From: Neobacillus endophyticus
Lineage (GTDB): Bacteria > Bacillota > Bacilli > Bacillales > Cytobacillaceae
NCBI RefSeq assembly: GCF_013248975.1
Contig: NZ_JABRWH010000001.1
Span: 3,802,001-3,866,000, forward strand
Reading direction: 5' to 3'
DNA length: 64,000 bases
The notes below the pieces were generated by a model. The model was not told the DNA's origin. It made no database searches and saw only the letters and a program-made list of their open reading frames with translations. Shown piece by piece: positions 27,317 through 36,398 of the stretch (positions are counted from its first letter, which is position 1; the number at the start of each line of letters is the position of its first letter). Position numbers and translations under genes: made by a program.

Positions 27317-27341
27317 TGAATAGTAGTTCAAGTATCACATG
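27317..27341. promoter_or_regulatory. Operator candidate, copy 2 (upstream of phosphoesterase)
   Basis: TGAATAGTAGTTCA (11 of 14 match to copy 1) runs into TAGTTCAAGTATCACATG, one mismatch from copy 1. It is 49 bases upstream of the phosphoesterase start. Confidence 0.5.
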
Positions 27342-27370
27342 ATCATAGTGGGCTGTCAATAAAACTGAAT

Positions 27371-27383
27371 GGTGTCAGGCACC
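27371..27383 (+). repeat. Solo GGTGTCAGGCACC palindrome (element locus 1)
   Basis: The 13-base palindrome in the spacer between phosphoesterase and csoR genes. It lacks the second palindrome of the full 55-bp unit. It shares the preceding bases AACTGAAT with the copy at 47890. No clear strand-composition switch is visible around it. Confidence 0.7.
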
Positions 27384-27476
27384 CATATTCAAGAGTTACA
27401 AAGTGCGATTATTCAATGTTCAAAATGTTAAAAATTACGACAGTGATAAAAAATAGACAATCTCTGTGCATCGCTT

Positions 27477-27500
27477 TACGGTACGGGGGTATGATATAAT
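27477..27500 (+). promoter_or_regulatory. CsoR operator and -10 box of csoR-copZ
   Basis: TACGGTACGGGGGTATG, a sequence of the type bound by CsoR in Bacillus cop promoters, overlaps the promoter whose -10 box TATAAT lies at 27495-27500. It sits 22 bases before csoR, as expected for copper-relieved autorepression. Confidence 0.65.
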
Positions 27501-27521
27501 TGGAAAAAAGGGGGCGTGTTA

Positions 27522-27869
27522 ATGTCTCATGAATGGGAACAAGAAGAAGAGTTGCATGATGAACTTGGCTGTTCACATCAGAACAGCGATCGGAAGAGCC
27601 ATCATTCTGATAAAGTGAAAAATAACCTTATCACGAGATTAAATCGAATTGAAGGTCAGATTCGCGGGATTAAAGGGTTAATTGAAAAGGATACGTACTG
27701 TGATGATGTGATTAACCAAATTTCAGCTACCCAATCTGCTTTAAACAGTGTAGCTAAGATTTTACTTGAAGGACATTTGAAAAGCTGTGTGCTTGAAAGA
27801 ATTCAAGAAGGGGATTTGGATGTGTTAGATGAGGTTTTAGTAACCATTCAAAAATTGATGAAAAAATAA
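27522..27869 (+). CDS. csoR: Copper-sensing repressor CsoR
   Basis: A 115-residue repressor that releases DNA when it binds Cu(I). The copper ligands Cys-His-Cys appear as DTYCDDV and GHLKSCVLE. A His/Glu-rich N-terminal tail precedes the helical DUF156 core (LITRLNRIEGQIRGIKGLIE). ATG 27522 follows a G-rich site; an upstream GTG is unlikely. copZ follows after 13 bases. Confidence 0.95.
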   Translation: MSHEWEQEEELHDELGCSHQNSDRKSHHSDKVKNNLITRLNRIEGQIRGIKGLIEKDTYCDDVINQISATQSALNSVAKILLEGHLKSCVLERIQEGDLDVLDEVLVTIQKLMKK

Positions 27870-27882
27870 TGGAGGTATGATC

Positions 27883-28092
27883 ATGATGGAAAACGTGACA
27901 TTAAATGTAGGTGGTATGTCTTGCTCCCATTGTGTGAAAGCAGTCGAAGGAAGTGTCAGTCAACTTAATGGAGTTAAAAAAGTGGCAGTCAATCTGCAGA
28001 ATGGTCAAGTAGATGTCGAATTTGATCCAAGTTTCGTATCTTTAAGCAAAATTAAAGAAACCATTGACGATCAGGGATATGATATAAAATAA
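27883..28092 (+). CDS. copZ: Copper chaperone CopZ
   Basis: A heavy-metal-associated ferredoxin-like domain of 69 residues with the metal-binding GMSCSHC motif. It carries Cu(I) to the exporter CopA and to CsoR. ATG 27883 is 7 bases after GGAGG; nearby ATGs at 27877 and 27886 are alternatives. The partner ATPase gene copA does not follow here: a terminator comes next. Confidence 0.95.
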   Translation: MMENVTLNVGGMSCSHCVKAVEGSVSQLNGVKKVAVNLQNGQVDVEFDPSFVSLSKIKETIDDQGYDIK

Positions 28093-28097
28093 ATTTT

Positions 28098-28132
28098 AGC
28101 ACTTGGGTATGAAATGCCTGAGTGCTTTTTTG
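28098..28132 (+). terminator. Terminator of csoR-copZ
   Basis: AGCACT and AGTGCT arms with extra pairing inside, followed by a T run, 5 bases after the copZ stop. Confidence 0.8.
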
Positions 28133-28378
28133 TTTTTAGATGGTTATGTGTCTCTGCACGTCAATGAAAAGCAAGTGTTTATAAGGTATTTCGGCTCTAA
28201 TAATGAGGATTTGGGGGGAATCCTGTTTCTTTATTGCCTCATTTGAATAATTGTCAAAATATTGCCAATTGAATCGCGTTGAGCAAAGGATATAGCAGAT
28301 ATAATAAAGTTAGGATTTATTAAGTTTATTGTAATAATGCATGAAAATGCCCATTCCAAAAGCAAGGAGGAGCAGGAA

Positions 28379-28873
28379 ATGAAAACATTAATAGTTTATT
28401 GCTCATTCCATGGTACTACAGAAAAAGCCGTTGGCATTTTAAGTGAGAATCTCGAAGGTGAGGTTTTGACTGCTGACTTGAAACGAGACAAAGTTTACTT
28501 AGATATGCAGGATTTCGATGGCGTTATTATTGGCGGTTCGATCCACGCAGGTTCAATTCAAAGAAGAATCAAACATTTTATTAGTAAATATCATGATGAA
28601 CTTTTAGAGAAAGATCTAGGACTGTTTCTCTGCTGCATGAGGGAGGGACAGATGGCCATTGAGCAATTTAATCATGCCTTCCCGCAAGATTTGCGAAAAA
28701 ACTCAGTAGCCATGGGTCTCTTTGGCGGAGAATTACTCGTTTCAAGGATGAACTTTTTTGAACGACAAGTTGTAAAAAAAGTTGATCGAGTGGAAACCGA
28801 CCGCTTAAATCTGGATATCAACTCAATTATGGAATTTGCTTATCGGTATAATTCCAGTAAAATTTTGGCTTAA
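28379..28873 (+). CDS. Flavodoxin-like protein (HemG-type protoporphyrinogen oxidase family)
   Basis: A 164-residue flavodoxin-fold protein with the FMN phosphate loop YCSFHGTTEKA at the N-terminus, then GVIIGGSIHAG and CCMREG. It resembles the flavodoxin-domain family that includes HemG. ATG 28379 follows AAGGAGGAG and is preferred to an in-frame ATG at 28337. It stands alone with its own terminator. Enzymatic role not certain. Confidence 0.8.
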   Translation: MKTLIVYCSFHGTTEKAVGILSENLEGEVLTADLKRDKVYLDMQDFDGVIIGGSIHAGSIQRRIKHFISKYHDELLEKDLGLFLCCMREGQMAIEQFNHAFPQDLRKNSVAMGLFGGELLVSRMNFFERQVVKKVDRVETDRLNLDINSIMEFAYRYNSSKILA

Positions 28874-28885
28874 TCATATAAAATG

Positions 28886-28918
28886 AAAAACGTTCCTCTA
28901 GACAGGAACGTTTTTTTG
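28886..28918 (+). terminator. Terminator after the flavodoxin-like gene
   Basis: AAAAACGTTCCT and AGGAACGTTTTT form a 12-bp stem with T run. Confidence 0.9.
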
Positions 28919-29047
28919 GGATTAAAAATAGCAAGAGAATTAGAGAAAGGAATGAACTTTTAAAAGCAAATGGAAAGAAATGATTATAAATTTTAAAGAA
29001 TCGGTACATAATGGAAAAAGTCAAAAGAACAAAAGAGAGGATTTAGA

Positions 29048-30103
29048 ATGAAGATTTGGTTTAATAGATGGTTTACTACCGTATTGCATTTTATTGAAAT
29101 GATCCGGGAAAATCCTGATCGACGAAAAGTTAAAATATATGGGACGCATCCGAATAAAGATGCTCTATACCTACAATATTGCGACTTTTCGTATGTTGAG
29201 CCTGATATATCAGGCACGGAATATATTGCTTATTGTTTAGAGTTTTGCAAAGTCCATGGGATTCATATATTTGTACCCCATAAAGAAAATGTTTTGATTG
29301 CTAAACACTTAGATGATTTTGAAGCGATTGGGGTAAAAGTGCTTGTATCTAATGATGTTCACCTTATGGAGACATTAGAAAACAAATCTGCTGCCTATCG
29401 GATGTTTTCTAATAATTGTTTAAATGGTACAAAAAATTTTACCATTCCTGAATATTATGTTGTTAATAATCTTGAAGAATTTAAGAAATCCTATCTGATG
29501 CTTCGGGAGCAGGGGCACATGGTTTGCTTTAAACCGGTAATTGGTGAAGGGGCAAAAGGATTTCGTGTAATAAAAGATGAAATCGAAACGATTGATCAGC
29601 TCTTTAATTGGAGCAGCGGGTATAGAATTTCCTATCGAAATGCCTGCGAGATATTAAGTCAGCAAGAATATTTTCCTGATTTAATGGTGATGGAATATTT
29701 AGATGGAGTTGAATATAGCATCGATTGCCTAGCATCTTCAGAACAATTATTTGCAGCAATCCCGCGAATGAAAGGGGAAGGAAGAGTAAGAGAATTGGTC
29801 GAAAGCCATGAACTAATTCAAATAGCACAGCAATTCTACCAACAATATAAACTTCCCTACGTCTTTAATATCCAAGTGAAATATAAAAACAATATACCAA
29901 AATTACTTGAAATCAACCCCAGAATGAGCGGTGGAATGCACATCAGCTGCCTATCCGGCATCAACATCCCATACCTCGCCATCAAAATTTTACTCGGAGA
30001 AAAAATAGAATACCCAAAACCACAATTCGGCATACGAGCGAGCTACATCGAAAAGGAACTGATCCTAAAAAATGGTGTCAGGCACCACAAAAAGACAATA
30101 TAG
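29048..30103 (+). CDS. ATP-grasp enzyme, CarB/PylC-like
   Basis: A 351-residue predicted ATP-dependent carboxylate-amine/thiol ligase. An N-terminal Rossmann-like part (about 1-110) precedes the ATP-grasp fold with FKPVIGEGAKGFRVI, MEYLDGVEYSIDCL and the metal site EINPRMSGGMH. Substrate unknown. The final residues GVRHHKKTI and the stop codon are encoded by the dispersed element at 30071-30157, so the native C-terminus has probably been replaced. The last 180 coding bases are strongly A+C-rich (66 %), unlike the rest of the gene. It converges with a second ATP-grasp gene. Confidence 0.88.
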   Translation: MKIWFNRWFTTVLHFIEMIRENPDRRKVKIYGTHPNKDALYLQYCDFSYVEPDISGTEYIAYCLEFCKVHGIHIFVPHKENVLIAKHLDDFEAIGVKVLVSNDVHLMETLENKSAAYRMFSNNCLNGTKNFTIPEYYVVNNLEEFKKSYLMLREQGHMVCFKPVIGEGAKGFRVIKDEIETIDQLFNWSSGYRISYRNACEILSQQEYFPDLMVMEYLDGVEYSIDCLASSEQLFAAIPRMKGEGRVRELVESHELIQIAQQFYQQYKLPYVFNIQVKYKNNIPKLLEINPRMSGGMHISCLSGINIPYLAIKILLGEKIEYPKPQFGIRASYIEKELILKNGVRHHKKTI

Positions 30104-30157
30104 GGAGTTTGTCCACCTGAGGTGGACAGTGGCTTCCTATATCTGGTGGCTGACATT
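30071..30157 (+). repeat. Full element copy (locus 2) with extended inverted ends
   Basis: GGTGTCAGGCACC at 30074-30086, a 23-base spacer containing AAAAGACA, then the palindrome TGTCCACCTGAGGTGGACA at 30110-30128: exactly 55 bp. An outer arm ATATAGGGAG pairs with CTTCCTATAT, and an imperfect inverted copy of the left end (TGGTGGCTGACATT) closes the unit. The stops of both convergent ATP-grasp genes lie within it. Confidence 0.85.
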
Positions 30158-31487
30158 AATTATTTATGGGGAAACCTGCTAGTTTTTTGGCGTAGAGCAT
30201 GTTTGTGTGTAGGATTTCAAAGTAGAGGTCTGGATGGCCGGCGATGAGTGCGATTTCGTGTGATGGGTTGCATTGTTCGATATCTAATATTCGTATTCTT
30301 CCTTTTTCATCTATCGTCATATCAAATGTCACGTCTGCAATGTGTATACCTTGCTGTTCGAGTATTTTTATTGCATCGCATGCGATATAGATCACTTCTT
30401 TCATAAGTATATTAGAAGTTAATTCACTGAATTGAAAGTAATCTATTAAATGTTGCTTTTCTAATTTTATTAGCGGATAAATATTTTTTGTTTTGATATT
30501 TGTAACTTTTTGCCTAGCAAACATCCCCATATTCTCCCATAAGTCATTCTCATTTCTTGTCATAATGAGTCGGAAGTCAATTTTTCTATAAAGTTTAGGG
30601 TCTAATGATTCCTGTACAATCATTTCACCCTTTTTAAAGTATTTATCAAATAATGAATAGGCTTGGTCCTTATTCCCTAAATGAACACTTTTGATCAATC
30701 CTCTTGAGAGGGATGATAAGCTGATATATTTCCTGTCTCTTGAAAGATTGTATAAAATAGGTTCTCCGTAAGGACTTTTAGATTTCACAATAGTATATGG
30801 ATGTTTTATAAGGAATTTATACAATTCTTTTTGAGATTTATATAAAATGGCTTCGGGAAGGTAATCTTTTACTTCAATAGATGAAGAGAATAAATTATTA
30901 ATTTCCCATTTATTAAAAAAATAATCATTGAATACAGTGTCTCCAGAAATTGATTTAAAATGTTTAATCCAATTGGAGCTAACGGAGCTTGTCATGATAA
31001 AAATAGACGAGGGATAGGGGAATTTCCCTTTTTCCCATTGTTTTTTCGATGGATTAAATACATAGCCTTCAACTATTTGATTGGTTTTGTCAATATTTTC
31101 AAGTGAAAAGGCAATGATCATTCCGTTGATGTTACGATATTGAATCATATAATCATAAAGGTCATCCAGCTTTTTTTTTACTGAGTTATTTGAATAACCA
31201 GCTAGTAAACCTATATAAGGGCCAATATGAAATTCATTTTCGTAGATTTTAATCTCAAAGTGGCATTGAACAGGGATATTTAAGGAATTCATAATATCAG
31301 AGGACAGGTTTGCTTCATTTTCATTCATTTCCCCATTGAAATCGACCACAGCCTGAACTCTCCTGTTTCCAAAACAAATTTGTATTTCCCTTGATTGATG
31401 AATGCCTAATCTACTTGCCAGATTCGGATGAAGGCACAAACTTCTTTCTTGAAAGGTATGACAGGTGAAAAGTAAACAATTATCCAT
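30156..31487 (-). CDS. YheC/YheD-like ATP-grasp protein (spore coat-associated family)
   Basis: A 443-residue protein of the YheC/YheD family, which is linked in B. subtilis to the spore coat. The C-terminal ATP-grasp half (from about residue 200) shows IVKSKSPYGEPILYNLS, FRLIMTRNENDLW and LDIEQCNPSHE. The N-terminal half resembles the YheC/D accessory domain. ATG 31487 follows GGGAGGCG. The stop codon lies at the edge of the repeat element, and another element in inverted orientation lies upstream, so the gene is bracketed by inverted copies. Family call is good, the reaction is unknown. Confidence 0.82.
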   Translation of the reverse strand: MDNCLLFTCHTFQERSLCLHPNLASRLGIHQSREIQICFGNRRVQAVVDFNGEMNENEANLSSDIMNSLNIPVQCHFEIKIYENEFHIGPYIGLLAGYSNNSVKKKLDDLYDYMIQYRNINGMIIAFSLENIDKTNQIVEGYVFNPSKKQWEKGKFPYPSSIFIMTSSVSSNWIKHFKSISGDTVFNDYFFNKWEINNLFSSSIEVKDYLPEAILYKSQKELYKFLIKHPYTIVKSKSPYGEPILYNLSRDRKYISLSSLSRGLIKSVHLGNKDQAYSLFDKYFKKGEMIVQESLDPKLYRKIDFRLIMTRNENDLWENMGMFARQKVTNIKTKNIYPLIKLEKQHLIDYFQFSELTSNILMKEVIYIACDAIKILEQQGIHIADVTFDMTIDEKGRIRILDIEQCNPSHEIALIAGHPDLYFEILHTNMLYAKKLAGFPINN

Positions 31488-31606
31488 ATTTCGCCTCCCA
31501 CAAAACATGTCGATAAACTATAGTATGATGAAAAACCAAATTTGCTTTTGGGGATTCGTGTAAATTCGAAATCGAAAAAAGGCTGCAATCACCATTTAAT
31601 CGATAA

Positions 31607-31661
31607 TGTCCACCTGGGATGGACAAAAACGTCCATTTGTCTTTTTGTGGTGCCTGACACC
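31607..31661 (-). repeat. Full element copy (locus 3), inverted
   Basis: The 55-bp unit in reverse: a TGTCCA-type palindrome at 31607-31625, 23 bases, then GGTGCCTGACACC at 31649-31661. Its outer 27 bases are an exact reverse complement of the outer end of locus 2, so loci 2 and 3 form an inverted pair around the YheC/D-like gene. The 240 bases from 31681 are 66 % G+T with only 9 % C. Confidence 0.85.
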
Positions 31662-31751
31662 ATTAAATTGACACCATTAAAATCGTTTTACTATTGATTG
31701 GGGGTGAATTATTATAATGGTAGGTATTGATTGGAATGAGGAGCGGACAAG

Positions 31752-33242
31752 ATGGAAGGGAAATGGCTGATTGCGGATCGGGATTTGAATGAGCGTGAGG
31801 GGTTAAAGTGGTTGTTAAAGTCGTCGTCGATTGCGGTATCGAGTATTTTTCTGGCGGCGAATTATCAGGAGTTTGTTGTTTTATTTGAGAGGGAGACTCC
31901 GGATGTAGTGTTAATAGAACTGGATATGATCAGCAGGGAAGAGTGGTCGACATTCAAGGGGTTGGTTCAAATCTATGAGCCTATATTAATTTTAACCAGT
32001 GCTGAAGCAACGTTTGAAAAAGCACGGTTGGCAATTGATTTGCAAGCATTAGATTTGTTGATTAAACCTTTTTCGACCACCAAGGTGAATTCCGTTTTTC
32101 AGAAGGCGTCTAAGAAGCAAACGGTAAAGCTGCGTCCTCAAGGTTCACACCTCCATTCGAATATTTATAATGAGTTATCATATGAATCCTTATTTGTACC
32201 ACAGGCATCTGGATCGGAGAACTGCCATATCGCTGCCCTAAGAACAGAAAATGGAGAAAATATAGGCACACTTTATTCCTATTTAACGGAATATCCATTT
32301 AATGATTTGCTTGGAACGTTTCCTTTAAGTGATATGGTGATTTTATTATTTAAGGAAACTTGCAGCTCCATTAACGAACAATGCCAAAAGGTGATGAGAC
32401 GTTGGGATGAGGAATTCTCTGAACCCCTGGCGATTTGTGTCCATTTAGGAGAATCACCATCCATAACCATAAATCAAAAATACGTACAAGTAAGAAAAAT
32501 GCTTGAGTTCACCTATTATAAAGGTTATAGGCAAGTAATGGAATTTGAGTTCTTACCGGATTGGATTCATATCGATCCATTTTTAACTCCTCCTGAGCAG
32601 CGAGAATGGGTTGAGATGCTGAAAAGTAAGGATCTGGAAAAAATAAAGAAATGGCTGTATCAGGAATTTTTGCAGTGGCAGGGCCCATTCCCAGACCCAG
32701 GTCTCGTACGGATCAGATTGACAAGTATTCTCGCTCAAATTAGAAGATATATGAAAACGTATCATTTGGATGATGAACAAAGCTTCGAAAAAGAATATCG
32801 ACATATTTTCCATTCCATCTTATACGACACAGTTCTTTATCGAACGGTACAAAATCTAATTTTGTTTATTCAAAGAATTTTTATAGGCGTTGAATCCAGT
32901 ATTCGAAATTTTAAGCAAGATCCAGTAGAGAGAGGAATTTCCTTTATGGAGGAAAATTTTTCAAACAGTCAATTAAGACTGGAAGATGTTGCCCGATTTG
33001 TGGATCGGAATCCGTCTTATTTCAGCCATCTTCTGGCAAGCAAAACAGGGTCAAATTTTACAGATGTTCTTTCAGGAATTAGAATAAAAGAAGCGAAGCG
33101 GCTATTGACAGAAAGTAATAAGTCGGTAAAAGAGGTCTCCAATCTAGCAGGTTTTCACAATACCAACTATTTTAGCCGGATGTTTAAAGAACAAACGGGC
33201 ATGTCACCGCGTGAATTTCGCATGCAAAAAGGTTCAGATTAA
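31752..33242 (+). CDS. AraC-family regulator with degenerate receiver domain
   Basis: A 496-residue regulator: an N-terminal receiver-like domain (about 1-120), a middle region without known domain, and a C-terminal AraC double helix-turn-helix (about 395-493, RLEDVARFVDRNPSYFSHLL and HNTNYFSRMFKEQTGMSPREF). The usual phosphoacceptor position, by alignment of PDVVLIE with PDVVLLD, is Glu56 rather than Asp, while the acidic pocket (Asp9, Asp11) and the late Lys (LIKPF) remain. No histidine kinase gene is adjacent. It precedes hutU, so regulation of histidine use is possible but unproven. The first 240 bases of the locus are unusually G+T-rich because they flank an element. Confidence 0.88.
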   Translation: MEGKWLIADRDLNEREGLKWLLKSSSIAVSSIFLAANYQEFVVLFERETPDVVLIELDMISREEWSTFKGLVQIYEPILILTSAEATFEKARLAIDLQALDLLIKPFSTTKVNSVFQKASKKQTVKLRPQGSHLHSNIYNELSYESLFVPQASGSENCHIAALRTENGENIGTLYSYLTEYPFNDLLGTFPLSDMVILLFKETCSSINEQCQKVMRRWDEEFSEPLAICVHLGESPSITINQKYVQVRKMLEFTYYKGYRQVMEFEFLPDWIHIDPFLTPPEQREWVEMLKSKDLEKIKKWLYQEFLQWQGPFPDPGLVRIRLTSILAQIRRYMKTYHLDDEQSFEKEYRHIFHSILYDTVLYRTVQNLILFIQRIFIGVESSIRNFKQDPVERGISFMEENFSNSQLRLEDVARFVDRNPSYFSHLLASKTGSNFTDVLSGIRIKEAKRLLTESNKSVKEVSNLAGFHNTNYFSRMFKEQTGMSPREFRMQKGSD

Positions 33243-33260
33243 ATACTGAGCCTTTTTTTT
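33231..33260 (+). terminator. Terminator of the AraC-type regulator
   Basis: GGTTCAG and CTGAGCC form a 7-bp stem (one G-T pair) followed by eight T. The stop codon lies in the loop. Confidence 0.8.
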
Positions 33261-33429
33261 TCTAAATAAATTATACATTTTCTAAAAATTATATATGTTT
33301 TTGGACAGATTACCTAAATAATCTCTAGTTTTAAATAAAAATATTATATATTATCTAATGTTTAAGTCGTATTTTTCAAAACATTTCATTTTTATAATAA
33401 AGTCAGATAAATAACAGGGAGGATGTAAA

Positions 33430-35103
33430 ATGGAAACGAATGCGACAACTAAAAGAGTAATTGAAAATTTTAAGGGTTCAGAGCTTCATGCTAAAGGTTG
33501 GATTCAGGAAGCGGCCTTACGTATGCTTATGAACAATTTAAATCCGGAGGTTGCAGAAAGACCAGAAGATTTAGTTGTTTACGGCGGGATCGGTAAAGCT
33601 GCACGTAACTGGGAATCTTATGACGCAATTGTGAAAACGCTTTTAGAGCTAGAAGACGATGAAACGCTTTTAATTCAATCAGGTAAACCAGTAGCCGTCT
33701 GGAAGTCGCATAAAGATGCACCACGCGTCCTATTAGCTAACTCAAACCTTGTTCCTGCCTGGGCAAATTGGGATCACTTTCATGAACTGGATAAAAAGGG
33801 TTTAATCATGTACGGCCAAATGACCGCTGGAAGCTGGATTTATATTGGCAGCCAAGGAATTGTTCAGGGAACATATGAAACATTCGCTGAACTTGCTCGT
33901 CAGGAATTCGGTGGAACGTTGAAACATACTATCACTTTAACGGCAGGACTTGGGGGCATGGGCGGTGCACAGCCTCTGGCAGTAACTATGAATGATGGTG
34001 TATGTATTGCTGTTGAAGTAGACGAATGGAGAATTGATCGCCGAATTGAGACTAGGTATCTTGATGTTAAAACAAAAGACCTTGATGAAGCGTTGAAATT
34101 AGCGTTTGAAGCGAAAAAAGAAGGTAAAGCGTTATCTATTGGACTACTTGGAAATGCGGCTGAAGTTTTACCAGAAATGATTGAGAAAGGGTTCAATCCA
34201 GATGTTTTAACAGATCAAACATCTGCGCATGATCCATTAAATGGATATATTCCTATCGGATATACATTAGAAGCTGCTGCTAAATTAAGAGAAGAAGATC
34301 CAGTGCTATATGTAAAACTTTCCAAGCAAAGCATGGCCACACATGTTAAAGCAATGCTAACGATGCAGCAAAAAGGTGCAGTTACTTTTGACTATGGTAA
34401 TAATATCCGCCAAGTGGCTAAAGACGAAGGTGTGGAAAATGCCTTTGATTTCCCAGGATTTGTTCCTGCATACATCCGCCCATTATTTTGTGAGGGGAAA
34501 GGGCCATTTCGCTGGGCAGCATTATCAGGAGACCCAGAGGATATCCGTAAAATTGACGAAGCGTTACTCCGTGCGTTCAAAGATGATGAGCACCTTTGTA
34601 AATGGGTTCGTATGGCCCAAGAAAAAATTGCCTTCCAAGGGCTTCCAGCTCGTATTTGCTGGTTAGGTTACGGCGACCGTGCTCGATTTGGAAAAATTAT
34701 TAATGATTTAGTTGCATCTGGTGAAGTATCTGCTCCGATCGTTATTGGACGTGACCATCTAGATGCCGGTTCAGTTGCTTCGCCTAACCGAGAAACTGAA
34801 GCGATGAAAGACGGCAGTGATGCAGTTTCCGATTGGCCTATTCTCAATGCTATGATTAATGCTGTCGGCGGCGCAAGCTGGGTATCTTTACATCATGGTG
34901 GCGGCGTAGGTATGGGATACTCTCAACACTCAGGGATGGTTATAGTGGCAGATGGTACGAAAGAAGCGGAAGTTCGACTACAGAGAGTTCTAACCACTGA
35001 CCCTGGTATGGGAGTTGTCCGTCATGCGGATGCTGGTTACGAGCTTGCAATAAAGACAGCGAAAGAAAAAGGCATTAAAATGCCAATGCTTAAGCAAGAC
35101 TAA
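33430..35103 (+). CDS. hutU: Urocanate hydratase
   Basis: Converts urocanate to imidazolonepropionate in histidine breakdown, using NAD as an electrophile. The 557 residues contain the family motifs [25 protein letters not shown] and the catalytic Cys region [15 protein letters not shown]. Start ATG follows GGGAGGATG. It heads hutU-hutI-hutG. In B. subtilis, hutP and hutH precede it; neither is present here. Confidence 0.98.
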   Translation: METNATTKRVIENFKGSELHAKGWIQEAALRMLMNNLNPEVAERPEDLVVYGGIGKAARNWESYDAIVKTLLELEDDETLLIQSGKPVAVWKSHKDAPRVLLANSNLVPAWANWDHFHELDKKGLIMYGQMTAGSWIYIGSQGIVQGTYETFAELARQEFGGTLKHTITLTAGLGGMGGAQPLAVTMNDGVCIAVEVDEWRIDRRIETRYLDVKTKDLDEALKLAFEAKKEGKALSIGLLGNAAEVLPEMIEKGFNPDVLTDQTSAHDPLNGYIPIGYTLEAAAKLREEDPVLYVKLSKQSMATHVKAMLTMQQKGAVTFDYGNNIRQVAKDEGVENAFDFPGFVPAYIRPLFCEGKGPFRWAALSGDPEDIRKIDEALLRAFKDDEHLCKWVRMAQEKIAFQGLPARICWLGYGDRARFGKIINDLVASGEVSAPIVIGRDHLDAGSVASPNRETEAMKDGSDAVSDWPILNAMINAVGGASWVSLHHGGGVGMGYSQHSGMVIVADGTKEAEVRLQRVLTTDPGMGVVRHADAGYELAIKTAKEKGIKMPMLKQD

Positions 35104-35123
35104 AATGAGGGGATTTGAAACGA

Positions 35124-36398
35124 ATGAGGAAGGCTCTTTTTATAAGAAATGCTTCTCAGCTCGTTACTTTAGAGGGGAGCTCCAATGCTCCCCTTATTAA
35201 GGGCGCGATGTCTGAGCTTAAGATAATCGAAAATGGCAGTGTTTGGATTGAAGATGGAGTCATCCAGGCAATAGGCACTGATAAGGAGTTAGCACTCCGT
35301 TATGCTGCTCGATTAGGCGAAGCTGATTTAGTTGATGCGACTGGTAAACTTGTGACACCAGGTCTGGTCGATCCTCACACGCATCTTGTTTTTGCCGGCA
35401 GCAGGGAAAATGAGTTTAATATGCGTCTTCAAGGTGCTACGTATATGGAAATTATGAATGCTGGCGGCGGGATTCATTCGACAACAAGAGCAACACAAGC
35501 TGCCACACATGAACAACTTTTTACCGAAAGCTATGATCGGTTAAATCAATTCCTTCGCCACGGTGTTACAACGGTGGAAGCAAAAAGCGGCTATGGTATG
35601 GAGTGGGAAACTGAACTGAAACAACTTGAGGTGGCAAAAGAACTTAACGAAAAACATGTGATCGATGTTGTTCCAACATTTATGGGGGCACATGCAGTCC
35701 CAAAGGAATATAAAGAAAATCCAGATGTATTTGTGGATTTATTGATCAAGGAAATGATTCCAAAGGTTGCAGAGTTTGGCCTTGCGGAATTTAACGATGT
35801 ATTTTGTGAAAAAGGTGTTTTTACACCAGAGCAGTCAAGAGAAATCTTGGAGGCAGGAAAACGCCATGGGCTTGTGGCAAAAATTCACGCCGATGAAATC
35901 GAACCATATGAAGGGGCAGAACTTGCCGCGGAAGTCGGTGCAGTTTCTGCCGACCATTTGTTAAAAGCATCAGAAAAAGGAATGAAGGCCATGGCGGAAA
36001 AAGGGGTCGTAGGAGTGTTGCTGCCTGGCACCGCTTATTTTTTGATGGCAGAGTCCGCTAATGGACGGAAAATGATTGATATAGGGGTACCTGTTGCCCT
36101 CTCAACAGATTGTAACCCAGGTTCATCACCAACTGTTTCACTACCATTCATTATGAGTTTAGGATGTTTGAAGATGGGTATGACACCGGCTGAAGTAATT
36201 GCAGCAGTGACGATCAATGCAGCCCATGCGATAAATCGCGGCAGCGAAATAGGTAGTCTTGAAGTGGGTAAAAAAGGCGATGTTACAATCTTTAATGTTT
36301 CAAATTATATGAAGCTTCAATATTCCTATGGTGTTAATCATGTGGACACAGTAGTAAAAAATGGCCGAGTGGTTGTAGTAGGAGGCCAGCTTGCATGA
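35124..36398 (+). CDS. hutI: Imidazolonepropionase
   Basis: Hydrolyses imidazolonepropionate to formiminoglutamate. The 424-residue amidohydrolase-fold enzyme shows the metal ligands VDPHTHLVFAG, the HADE motif (AKIHADEIEPYEG) and STDCNPGSSP. ATG 35124 is chosen; a TTG at 35115 lies too close to the GAGGGG site. Overlaps hutG by 4 bases. Confidence 0.97.
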   Translation: MRKALFIRNASQLVTLEGSSNAPLIKGAMSELKIIENGSVWIEDGVIQAIGTDKELALRYAARLGEADLVDATGKLVTPGLVDPHTHLVFAGSRENEFNMRLQGATYMEIMNAGGGIHSTTRATQAATHEQLFTESYDRLNQFLRHGVTTVEAKSGYGMEWETELKQLEVAKELNEKHVIDVVPTFMGAHAVPKEYKENPDVFVDLLIKEMIPKVAEFGLAEFNDVFCEKGVFTPEQSREILEAGKRHGLVAKIHADEIEPYEGAELAAEVGAVSADHLLKASEKGMKAMAEKGVVGVLLPGTAYFLMAESANGRKMIDIGVPVALSTDCNPGSSPTVSLPFIMSLGCLKMGMTPAEVIAAVTINAAHAINRGSEIGSLEVGKKGDVTIFNVSNYMKLQYSYGVNHVDTVVKNGRVVVVGGQLA

